From NCBI RefSeq assembly GCF_024297145.1, contig NZ_JANCTC010000018.1, positions 1-64,000 on the forward strand: a stretch of 64,000 nt of DNA, written 5' to 3'. The first letter of the stretch is position 1; the number at the start of each line of letters is the position of its first letter. Under the pieces are notes generated by a model. That model saw only the letters and a program-made list of their open reading frames with translations, had not been told where the DNA came from and ran no database searches. The stretch comes from Mesorhizobium sp. LMG 17147. Its GTDB lineage: Bacteria; Pseudomonadota; Alphaproteobacteria; Rhizobiales; Rhizobiaceae. Below are positions 1 through 7,491 of this stretch, one piece after another. A program made the position numbers and the translations under genes.

Positions 1-117
1 CAGAAGCGTACCGCCGAGGACACTTGGCGCCACATCGGCCACCTCGTTGAAACGATCGAGGCAACCGAATGCAACAACTACTTCGCAAACGCCGGCTACG
101 CTTCCGTCAAAACGTGA
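1..117 (+). pseudogene. C-terminal fragment of IS630-family transposase
   Basis: The frame is open from the first base and ends in TGA after 38 codons. It closes with a CNNYFANAGYAS-type tail, which is typical of the C-terminus of IS630-family transposases. The rest of the gene lies outside the window, so it could be an intact element cut by the window edge. The fragment sits 46 bp from the 3' end of the rhamnulokinase gene, so an insertion sequence borders the rhamnose locus. No terminal inverted repeat could be identified. Confidence 0.6.
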
Positions 118-163
118 AAGACTCTAGGCATCTCCGAACATCAGGACGCCATGAGCTCGGCGG

Positions 164-1534
164 TCAGGCTCGTTCGTCGACCGCCGAACGCCAGGAGCGC
201 ACGTAACTTGTCCAGACCGGATCGGCCGACGGTTCGGTCCTTTCGCCTCTGCCTTGCGGTGTCCCCTGGTCCGACGCCAGCAAGGCAGCGCCGATGCTGG
301 TGCCTGTCGCAGCCTCGGAGGCAGTGACGGCGCGTGCTGTCGCCGCAGCCAACATGCGGGTGAACAGCCGGTTGCGGGCGAAGGGTCCTTCGACGATGGT
401 TGACCCCTCGGCGCCGATCAGGTCGAGGCAGGTCGCGGTCATCAGCGCCAGGTAGAACGAAATGGCGACAAAGCGCTGGCCGGTGGTGATGCCTTCGGCA
501 CTGAGCCATGCGGCGGCGTGATGCGGAAACGGCCCCGAGCCCTGTTGCGTGGAAGGCAGCAGCATTGTCCTGTGCGCCAGCACCGCGGCGACATCGTCTT
601 CCGTCCAGTCTTCCGATTGGCCCTCAGTCAGCAGGGAGAACTCACGGCCGCCCATGAAGCGCGCCGACGGCACGGGATCGCCGAGTGCGTTGACATTGAC
701 CAGCGTGTCGCGTGCCGGATCGAGCGAAACCTTGCTGCCGCCGACCGCCATCGACACCACCCAGGTGCCGGTCGAGACGACGGAGAAAGGCGGCTTGTCG
801 GACAGGAGATGCGGCAGCAGCGAGGCGTTGGAATCGTGCAGGCCGCAATACACCGGCGTTTGCGGGTCGAGGCCGGTTTGCCGCGCGAGGGCGGGCAGGA
901 TCGGGCCCAGGCGGTCCGTGGCCGGCCGCACCGGCGCCATTAGCCGGCGCCATTGCAGCCGGTCGACCAGTGAGGAAAAATCCGCTTTCCACGGGTTCCA
1001 CAGATCGGTGTGGCAGCCGAGCGAAGTCACCTCGCTGGCGGCGACGCCGGTCAGGCGCAAGGCCCAGTATTGCGGATACATCAGCATAGCGGCGGTTCTG
1101 GCGAAATCCGCCGGAAAGCGCTTCTGCTGCCAGAACAGCTGCGCGCCGAGATTGAGGCCGGCCGGCAGGCGCGGCGTGCCGGTTTCGGAGAACGCCGGAC
1201 GGATCGTGTCATAGTCCCCGGCAAGGGCATCCGGCCCGTCGAATTCGTAATCGAGCACCGGCAGCGCCAGTTCGCCAGATGCGTCGACCAGCACGCCCGT
1301 CGCGCCATGGGTGGTGATCGATATCGCGTCGACGGAACGCTCTCGATCGATCTCGGCCAGGCTGCCGAGGATGAACGACCACAGAAGCTCGACGTCATGA
1401 TGCGGGTACGGCCCTTGTCGAACGGGCGCGTTGGCCACCCGCCGCAGCGCGACTTCGCTTGATGTGGCAAGATCGACCAGCGCCACCTTGGCGTTGGTCT
1501 TGCCGATATCGATGACGGCGACGTGACGGGTCAT
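164..1534 (-). CDS. rhaK: L-rhamnulose kinase, FGGY family
   Basis: Cytoplasmic FGGY-family sugar kinase of 456 aa that phosphorylates L-rhamnulose in rhamnose catabolism. The N-terminus has the phosphate-binding motif DIGKTNAK, and a second glycine-rich nucleotide-binding region (VSTGTWV) lies near residue 250. It is the last gene of the minus-strand unit rhaR-S-T-P-Q-U-K. Its ATG overlaps the stop of the mutarotase gene by 4 bp (ATGA), so translation is probably coupled. In Rhizobium leguminosarum the equivalent RhaK is also needed for activity of the rhamnose ABC importer. The assignment rests on family and on perfect synteny with the rhizobial rha locus. Confidence 0.93.
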   Translation of the reverse strand: MTRHVAVIDIGKTNAKVALVDLATSSEVALRRVANAPVRQGPYPHHDVELLWSFILGSLAEIDRERSVDAISITTHGATGVLVDASGELALPVLDYEFDGPDALAGDYDTIRPAFSETGTPRLPAGLNLGAQLFWQQKRFPADFARTAAMLMYPQYWALRLTGVAASEVTSLGCHTDLWNPWKADFSSLVDRLQWRRLMAPVRPATDRLGPILPALARQTGLDPQTPVYCGLHDSNASLLPHLLSDKPPFSVVSTGTWVVSMAVGGSKVSLDPARDTLVNVNALGDPVPSARFMGGREFSLLTEGQSEDWTEDDVAAVLAHRTMLLPSTQQGSGPFPHHAAAWLSAEGITTGQRFVAISFYLALMTATCLDLIGAEGSTIVEGPFARNRLFTRMLAAATARAVTASEAATGTSIGAALLASDQGTPQGRGERTEPSADPVWTSYVRSWRSAVDERA

Positions 1535-1848
1535 TCCATATGGAACACTGTTTCCAGCGGCACCGCCACCGGCTCGTTGTTCGGCCTGGTCTCCATGATG
1601 TCGGCCATTTCAGCCCACCAGCGCTGCATCACCGGATGCTTCGGCAATTCGTCCATGCCGTGGTCATCGCATCGCCACAGCACGCCGAACAGTATGTTGG
1701 TCTCCTCGTCGAGATGGATCGAATAATCGGAGATACCGGCCTGTTTCAGCAACGCTACGAGTGACGGCCAGATGTCGTCGTGGCGCCTCTTGTATTCGGC
1801 CTTCATGCCCGGATTAAGCTTCATCTTGAACGCATATTTTTCGGGCAT
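1531..1848 (-). CDS. rhaM: L-rhamnose mutarotase
   Basis: A 105-aa cytoplasmic enzyme (called RhaU in rhizobia, RhaM in enterobacteria) that interconverts the alpha and beta anomers of L-rhamnose. It has the family signature: an N-terminal KYAFKMKLNPG, an internal YSIHLD segment and the C-terminal METRPNNEP. A longer open frame exists upstream, but the ATG at 1848 gives the normal family length of about 105 aa. That ATG shares one base with the stop codon of rhaQ. The stop of this gene in turn overlaps the rhaK start, so all three genes are translationally packed. Confidence 0.93.
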   Translation of the reverse strand: MPEKYAFKMKLNPGMKAEYKRRHDDIWPSLVALLKQAGISDYSIHLDEETNILFGVLWRCDDHGMDELPKHPVMQRWWAEMADIMETRPNNEPVAVPLETVFHME

Positions 1849-2849
1849 CAGGCAAAGCGCTCCCGCCGTACGCGCCGCCACAGGATCGGCAGTGCGATGA
1901 CGATGATCAGCAGCAGGCCGATGAAGATCGACATGACGATCCCCGGCACGTTGAGCAGGCCGAGGCCGAAGGTCACCAGTCCCATGATGAACGCCGCCAG
2001 CACCACACCCAGAATGCTGCCGGCGCCGCCCAGGATGCTGACGCCGCCGAGCACCACCATGGTGATGACTTCCAGCTCGTAGCCCTGCGCGATGGACGGC
2101 CGGGTCGAGCCGAGCCGCGATGTGATCAGCACCGAGGCGATGCCCGCCATCAGGCCGGTCAGGCAAAACAGGATGAATTTGATGCGGCCGACACGTACGC
2201 CGGAAAACTGCGCCGCGACCGGGTTGTTGCCGATGGCAAAGACTCGGCGGCCGAAGCTCGTCCGGTGCAGAAGGAACCAGTAGACGACTGCCGCGATCAG
2301 GAACAGCGTCAGTTCGAACGACACCACCCACCAGACATAGCCCTGGCCGAAGAAGGCGAAGCTCGCGGGATAGCCCTTGTAGGCCTGGTCGCCCAGGATG
2401 ATGAAGGCAATGCCGCGAAACAGGCTCATAGTGCCGATGGTGACGACGATCGACGGCAAGCCGAGCCTGGTGACGAGCACGCCGTTGAAGGCGCCGCAGC
2501 CGAGCCCGACGACGATGCCGATTGCCACCAGCACCGGCGTGCCGGCGCCGGCCTGCACCGCCATGCCCATCATTGTCGAGGCGAGTGCGATGATGGCGGC
2601 GACCGACAGGTCGATTTCGCCGGAGATGATCAGCAGCGCCATGGCCAGCGCGATCAGCGCCTTTTCCGTGAAGTTGAAGGTCAGGTCCGAGAGCGACCAC
2701 GCGTCGAGGAAATAGGGCGAGGCAAAACTGTTGACGGCAAAGATGGCGACCGCCACCGCGACGAGCAGCGCCTCCCAGGAGAAGACCGCCGCGGTGAAAG
2801 GGTTGTCGAGCCGGTCGGGAATGTGGTGTGGAGCAGGGGTGTCGGTCAT
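1848..2849 (-). CDS. rhaQ: Rhamnose ABC transporter permease RhaQ
   Basis: Inner-membrane permease of 333 aa of the ribose/rhamnose (RbsC-like, CUT2) ABC family. The sequence is strongly hydrophobic, with repeated membrane segments and conserved stretches such as GEIDLSVAAI and VVLGGVSILGGAGS in the cytoplasmic coupling region. It follows the sister permease rhaP with a 4-bp ATGA overlap, and it precedes the mutarotase. It should form a heterodimer with RhaP that carries rhamnose delivered by RhaS. Which of the two permeases is named P or Q is taken from gene order in R. leguminosarum. Confidence 0.92.
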   Translation of the reverse strand: MTDTPAPHHIPDRLDNPFTAAVFSWEALLVAVAVAIFAVNSFASPYFLDAWSLSDLTFNFTEKALIALAMALLIISGEIDLSVAAIIALASTMMGMAVQAGAGTPVLVAIGIVVGLGCGAFNGVLVTRLGLPSIVVTIGTMSLFRGIAFIILGDQAYKGYPASFAFFGQGYVWWVVSFELTLFLIAAVVYWFLLHRTSFGRRVFAIGNNPVAAQFSGVRVGRIKFILFCLTGLMAGIASVLITSRLGSTRPSIAQGYELEVITMVVLGGVSILGGAGSILGVVLAAFIMGLVTFGLGLLNVPGIVMSIFIGLLLIIVIALPILWRRVRRERFA

Positions 2850-3823
2850 GCCGCTTCCGCCTTCTTGAGAATGATGCGGCCTTGCCGGCGTTCGCCGCGT
2901 GCGTTGAGCACCACGGCCAGGATGATGGCGCTGCCTGAAATCGCCATCTGCCAGAAGGGCGAGATGTTGATCACCGGCAGCGCGTTGGAGATGATGCCGA
3001 GGAACAGCGCGCCGAGCACCGCGCCGCCGACCGAACCGATGCCGCCGGCAATCGAAATGCCGCCGATGACGCAGGCGGCGATGATATTGAGCTCATAACC
3101 ATTCGCGACCTCGACCGAGGCGATGACGTAGCGCGAAATCCACAGATAGCCGCAGAGGCCGCCGATCATCCCCGAGATGCAGAAGACGATGAATTTCGTC
3201 CGGCCGACATCGATGCCGGCATAGACCGATGCGGTCGGGTTGACGCCGATGGCATAGATCGAGCGGCCGAGCGCCGTGCGCGTCATCACTAGGAAAAACA
3301 ATGCAATGACCAGTATGGCGATCCAGGACAGAACCGGAATGCCGAGGAAAGCCGCGCGCTGCAGGCCGATGAACTCAGCGCTCATCTGGTCGGCGTTGAC
3401 CCAGGCGCCGCCTGATATGACGAAGGTGGCGCCGCGGTAGATGGTGAGGGTGCCGAGCGTTACCACGATCGAGGGAATGTTCAACCGCCATACCAGCAGG
3501 CCGTTGATGGCGCCGAGCACCAGGCCGACCAGCAGTGCGATGACGATCAGCAGCGGGATCGGGATCGCCGGATGCGCGGCGTTCAGCATCGCCACCACCA
3601 TGCCGGTGAAGCAGAGGTTGGAAGCCATCGACAGGTCGATCGAGCGGGTCAGGATGACGACCATCTGGCCGAGCGCCAGGATCATCAGGATCGACGTGTC
3701 GTTGAACACCTGGCGCAGATTGGCCGGATCGGCAAAACCTGGAAACCGCGTTGAGATCAGCCCGATCAGCACGACGATTGCCGCCAGCAGCCAGACCTCG
3801 CGATATCTGAGAAAAGCCTTCAT
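2846..3823 (-). CDS. rhaP: Rhamnose ABC transporter permease RhaP
   Basis: Inner-membrane permease of 325 aa of the CUT2 sugar ABC family and partner of RhaQ. It has about nine hydrophobic segments and the characteristic motifs RSIDLSMASN in the N-terminal half and CVIGGISIAGGIGS near residue 240. It starts with ATG overlapping the rhaT stop codon and ends in a 4-bp overlap with rhaQ. The permease genes are therefore expressed as part of the same polycistron as the ATPase. Length and motifs agree with a full-length, functional permease. Confidence 0.92.
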   Translation of the reverse strand: MKAFLRYREVWLLAAIVVLIGLISTRFPGFADPANLRQVFNDTSILMILALGQMVVILTRSIDLSMASNLCFTGMVVAMLNAAHPAIPIPLLIVIALLVGLVLGAINGLLVWRLNIPSIVVTLGTLTIYRGATFVISGGAWVNADQMSAEFIGLQRAAFLGIPVLSWIAILVIALFFLVMTRTALGRSIYAIGVNPTASVYAGIDVGRTKFIVFCISGMIGGLCGYLWISRYVIASVEVANGYELNIIAACVIGGISIAGGIGSVGGAVLGALFLGIISNALPVINISPFWQMAISGSAIILAVVLNARGERRQGRIILKKAEAA

Positions 3824-5361
3824 GACGCGATCCCCGCTGCCGTCCTGACCAAGGTTTCGGCGTCGAGCCCCTTATTGTCGTAGACCGCGGCAATACGGCC
3901 CTCGCGCATGACGACGACGCGGTCGGACATGCCGAGGATTTCCGGCAGTTCGGACGACACCATGATCACCGACAAGCCTTGCGCGACGAGCTCGGCCATG
4001 AAGCCGTGCACGGCCGCCTTGGAGCCGATGTCGATGCCCTTCGTCGGCTCGTCCAGGATGATCACCCTCGGCGCGGTCGCCAGCCATTTGGCGATGACGA
4101 TCTTCTGCTGGTTGCCGCCCGACAGCGTGCCGACGTCCTGGCTGAGCGAGGAGGCGCGCAGATCGAGCCGCTCGGTGTAGGAGCGGGCCAGCGCGAACTC
4201 TTCGGCCAGCCGCAATATGCCGGATTTGGATGTCCGTTTGAGCGAAGGCAGCGAAACGTTCTGGAAGATCGGCAGGCCGATCACCACACCTTGCTTGCCG
4301 CGTTCCTCCGGCACATAGACGATGCCGGCATCGATCGAATCCGCCGCCGATTTCGGCGCGATCGCCTTGCCTTCCAGCGTGATCGTGCCGCGGCTGGTGC
4401 GGGTGATGCCCGATATCGCCTGCATCACCTCGCTGCGCCCGGCGCCGACAAGGCCGTAGAAGCCAAGGATTTCGCCCCTGTGCAGCTCGAAGCCTATGTC
4501 GTCGAACTCGGTCGGGTGCGACAGGCCGGAGACGGCCAGCACCGGCGCGCCGATCTCGGCCTTGCGCTGCGGAAAGATGTGATCGACCGAGCGGCCGACC
4601 ATCATGCGCACGATCTGGCTCTGGCCGGCGTCCTTGATCAGGCCTTCGCCGACCATCTCGCCATCGCGGAACACGGTATAGCGGTCGGCGATGCGGTAGA
4701 TCTCATCGAATTTGTGGCTGATGAACAGGATCGCCTTGCCGTCGCTCTTGAGGAATTCGATCAGCAGGAAAAGCTCTTCGATCTCCTTCATCGAAAGCGC
4801 TGCCGTCGGCTCGTCCATGATGACGATCCGGGCGTCGATCGACATGGCGCGGGCAACCGCCACGAGGTGCTTGTTGGCGATGCCGAGATCCTTCAGCCTG
4901 GCGTCGGCTTCGATATGGCCGGCACCCATCGTGTCGAGCACCTCGCGGGCATTCTTGCGCATGGTGCGCCAGTCGATGGTTTTGAAACGCGTGCGCGGCG
5001 CATGGCCGAGGAAGATGTTTTCGGCCACCGTCAGATCGTCGAACAGCACCGTTTCCTGGTGGATGGCGGTGATGCCGTGCCCGAACGCGGCGTGCGCGCT
5101 GGGCAGTGTGACCGGCTGGCCGTCGATGCTGATGGTGCCAGCATCCGGCTGGTAGATGCCGGTCATTATTTTGACCAGCGTCGACTTGCCGGCGCCGTTT
5201 TCGCCGATCAGCGCGGTTACCTGGCCGGGATAGAGCGACAGGCCGACGTCGTGCAGCGCGCGCACGCCGGGAAAGCTTTTCGAGATGCCGGACAGCGTCA
5301 GGCGCGGTCCGGAAGACAAAGGCGCTTCCTTCGCCATTTCGTGTTGGGCTGTCGTGTCCAT
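3820..5361 (-). CDS. rhaT: Rhamnose ABC transporter ATP-binding protein RhaT
   Basis: A 513-aa duplicated ATPase of the RbsA/CUT2 type that energises rhamnose import. The first nucleotide-binding domain has Walker A GENGAGKST and Walker B IVIMDEPT. The second has a degenerate Walker A (GLVGAGRSE), the signature LSGGNQQK and Walker B VIILDEPT, as is usual in this family. An open frame extends further 5' into the rhaS-rhaT gap, but the ATG at 5361 (MDTTAQ) gives the expected family length and a sensible N-terminus. It lies 83 bp downstream of rhaS, with a stem-loop in the gap, and overlaps rhaP by 4 bp. Confidence 0.92.
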   Translation of the reverse strand: MDTTAQHEMAKEAPLSSGPRLTLSGISKSFPGVRALHDVGLSLYPGQVTALIGENGAGKSTLVKIMTGIYQPDAGTISIDGQPVTLPSAHAAFGHGITAIHQETVLFDDLTVAENIFLGHAPRTRFKTIDWRTMRKNAREVLDTMGAGHIEADARLKDLGIANKHLVAVARAMSIDARIVIMDEPTAALSMKEIEELFLLIEFLKSDGKAILFISHKFDEIYRIADRYTVFRDGEMVGEGLIKDAGQSQIVRMMVGRSVDHIFPQRKAEIGAPVLAVSGLSHPTEFDDIGFELHRGEILGFYGLVGAGRSEVMQAISGITRTSRGTITLEGKAIAPKSAADSIDAGIVYVPEERGKQGVVIGLPIFQNVSLPSLKRTSKSGILRLAEEFALARSYTERLDLRASSLSQDVGTLSGGNQQKIVIAKWLATAPRVIILDEPTKGIDIGSKAAVHGFMAELVAQGLSVIMVSSELPEILGMSDRVVVMREGRIAAVYDNKGLDAETLVRTAAGIAS

Positions 5362-5399
5362 AATCGTATCAAGCCCTGAAACAAGGTTCGTTTGAAAGC

Positions 5400-5423
5400 G
5401 CGGCGGGACCTGAGCCCCGCCGC
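5400..5423 (-). promoter_or_regulatory. Stem-loop in rhaS-rhaT gap
   Basis: An 8-bp GC-only stem (GCGGCGGG against CCCGCCGC) with an 8-nt loop follows the rhaS stop codon. No T-run follows, so it is not a classical terminator. GC-rich hairpins after periplasmic binding protein genes commonly stabilise the upstream mRNA, so that binding protein is made in excess over the membrane parts. That role is inferred here. Confidence 0.5.
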
Positions 5424-5444
5424 ACGGTTTCGAAAGCTCCAGGA

Positions 5445-6440
5445 TCAATAGATCTTGGAGAACTTTTCGATGTTCGACTTGTCGAACTGGAAGGGCGGAG
5501 CCATCGCGGCCGAGTTGGTATCGTCGAGCGTGACCTTGCCGACGCGGCCGATCGACAGCGTAGCACCGGGCTTGGCTTCTTCCTTCTTCACCGCCAGGTC
5601 GTGGGCGAGGTAGACGGCGGAGTAGCCGAGATCGATCGGGTTCCACAGGGCAACCGCCTGGCTGGCGCCATTGTCGATGAACTTCTTGAACTCCGACGGC
5701 AGCGCCAGGCCCGTGACGTTGACTTTGCCGATCAGGCCTTCGTCGGTAACCACCTGGGCGGCGGCAACAACGCCGACCGTGGTCGGTGCGATGATCGCCT
5801 TGAGGTTCGGATAGGACTTCAAAAGACCCTTGGCTTCATCCGTGCTCTTGGCCGAGTCGTCGTCGCCATAGACGGTTGCGACGAGCTTGATCTTGGGGAA
5901 CTTCTCCGGCAGCACCTTCTTGGCCGCGTCGATCCAGGCATTCTGGTTGGTCGCCGTCGACGAAGCCGACAGGATGGCGACGTCGCCGCCTTCAGGCAGG
6001 TAGTCGGCGGCAAGCTTGATGATGGTCTCGCCGATCAGGTTGGTGTCGGAGGGGTTGAGGTGAAGCTGGCGTCCTTCCGGCGCGACGCCCGAATCCCACG
6101 AGATGACGGTGATGCCGCGCTCCATCGCCTTCTTGAGCACCGGCACCAGCGCGTCGGCGTCGTTCGCCGAAATGGCGATGGCGTTGACCTTCTGTGCGAT
6201 CAGCGAATTGACCACTTCGATCTGCGCTTCGGCGGTCGCCTTGGTCGGGCCGGTGTAGATGATGTCGACATCGCCTAGTTCCTTGGCCGCCTCTTCGGCG
6301 CCTTTGTTGGCGGCGTCGAAGAAGCCGTTGCCGAGCGACTTCACCACCAGCGCGATCTTGACGTTCTCGGCATAGGCGGCATTCACGAACATGGCGGCGG
6401 AGAACGCCGCCGTAACCATCAATTTCCTAAAGAAGCTCAT
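5445..6440 (-). CDS. rhaS: Rhamnose-binding periplasmic protein RhaS
   Basis: Periplasmic substrate-binding protein of 331 aa of the ribose-binding type that delivers L-rhamnose to RhaTPQ. The first 24 residues form a Sec signal peptide (SFFRKLMVTAAFSAAMF) with a likely cleavage after AAYA. The mature part starts ENVKIALVVKSLGNGFF, which is typical of periplasmic binding protein type I folds, and contains the KATAEAQIEVVNSLI motif. It follows the DeoR-type regulator gene by 54 bp. It is the second gene of the minus-strand transcript. Confidence 0.93.
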   Translation of the reverse strand: MSFFRKLMVTAAFSAAMFVNAAYAENVKIALVVKSLGNGFFDAANKGAEEAAKELGDVDIIYTGPTKATAEAQIEVVNSLIAQKVNAIAISANDADALVPVLKKAMERGITVISWDSGVAPEGRQLHLNPSDTNLIGETIIKLAADYLPEGGDVAILSASSTATNQNAWIDAAKKVLPEKFPKIKLVATVYGDDDSAKSTDEAKGLLKSYPNLKAIIAPTTVGVVAAAQVVTDEGLIGKVNVTGLALPSEFKKFIDNGASQAVALWNPIDLGYSAVYLAHDLAVKKEEAKPGATLSIGRVGKVTLDDTNSAAMAPPFQFDKSNIEKFSKIY

Positions 6441-6494
6441 CGAATATCCTCCCTTGAGCGTTGCATTCCATCACCGCTGCGGGTGCGAGTTTTC

Positions 6495-7304
6495 TCAGGC
6501 CTGCAGCGAAGATTCTTCCTTATTCCCTGCCGTTGTGCGGGCGATGATCAGCGTCACGCCGGCGGTCTCAAGCATCTTGGCTTCGCGCTCCTCGATGGCG
6601 TCGTCGGTGATCACCGTGGCGATGCGCGACAGGCCGCACAGGATCAGGCTCGAGCGTTTGCGGAACTTCGAGGAATCGACCAGCACCACCAACTCGTCTG
6701 CCTGGTCGATCAGCTTCTGCTCGGCCTGGATCAGCAGCGGGTCGCCTTCCATCAGACCGAGCGGTCCCAGTCCCTGCGCGCCCATGAACATGCGGCGCGC
6801 GTAAAAATTGCGTGTCACGTCATTGTCGAACGGCGACAGGATGATGTTCTGCTCGCGGTAGATGGTGCCGCCCGACAGCATTACCGTGTTCTTGGAATGT
6901 CTGAGCAGGTGCTCGGCGATCGGAAAGGAATTGGTGAAGATCGGCATGCGCCGGCCGGTCAGGAAGTGCACCATCTGGAAGGTGGTGGTGCCGCCATTGA
7001 TGATGATCGGCTCGCCATCCTTGCAGAGTTCCACGGCTTCCCGCGCGATTGCCCGTTTCTGCGAAGCGTTGATGGTCTCGTTGACGGAAAAGGGCCGGCC
7101 GGCAAGGCCGATGAACTGCGGCGGCGAAAGCGCCTCTGCACCGCCGCGCACCCGGCGCAGGCGCTTTTGCACGTGCAATGCCGCGATGTCGCGCCGGATC
7201 GTCGCCTCGGACGACTCCGTCAGGTCGACCATCTCCTGCACCGTCACCACAGGTTTTTCCTGGACGGCGGACAGAATGATCCTGTGGCGCTCTTTCTCGT
7301 GCAT
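6495..7304 (-). CDS. rhaR: DeoR-family rhamnose regulator RhaR
   Basis: A 269-aa DNA-binding repressor of the DeoR family. The N-terminal helix-turn-helix includes SSEATIRRDIAAL (about residues 32-44) and is followed by a sugar-phosphate-sensing DeoRC domain with the usual GGTT motif (INGGTTTFQ). The start was set at the ATG at 7304 because GGGAGGA stands 3-4 nt upstream; an in-frame ATG 21 bp further 5' lacks this. It is the first gene of the importer transcript and sits opposite rhaD. It probably controls both units through the inverted sites in the intergenic region. Confidence 0.9.
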   Translation of the reverse strand: MHEKERHRIILSAVQEKPVVTVQEMVDLTESSEATIRRDIAALHVQKRLRRVRGGAEALSPPQFIGLAGRPFSVNETINASQKRAIAREAVELCKDGEPIIINGGTTTFQMVHFLTGRRMPIFTNSFPIAEHLLRHSKNTVMLSGGTIYREQNIILSPFDNDVTRNFYARRMFMGAQGLGPLGLMEGDPLLIQAEQKLIDQADELVVLVDSSKFRKRSSLILCGLSRIATVITDDAIEEREAKMLETAGVTLIIARTTAGNKEESSLQA

Positions 7305-7346
7305 GGTTCCTCCCTGCTTGAGCATCTAGGCACCCAAAGCGCGCAG

Positions 7347-7419
7347 TGTCAATCATTTCCGATCAGATAATTTCATTGTGCAGTGCAATATGACTGATAT
7401 TGATCGTTTGTGATTGACA
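7347..7419. promoter_or_regulatory. rhaR-rhaD divergent operator pair
   Basis: Two 19-bp elements face each other: TGTCAATCATTTCCGATCA at 7347-7365 and TGATCGTTTGTGATTGACA at 7401-7419. Reverse-complementing the second gives TGTCAATCA-N4-CGATCA, identical to the first outside the 4-bp spacer. The centres are 54 bp apart, about five helical turns. The pair lies in the only intergenic region shared by the two divergent rha transcripts, so it is a strong candidate for RhaR binding. The binding assignment is inference. Confidence 0.72.
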
Positions 7420-7491
7420 AGACAGCCGCTTGCGTAGAAATTCGTACAAAAGGGACCGGCGCCGTTTGCGTGTCCCAAAGGGAGGATACCT

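Noticed and set aside
3979..5379. A 466-codon plus-strand frame across rhaT
   Set aside because: Antisense shadow of the ATPase gene; the real gene shows complete Walker and signature motifs.
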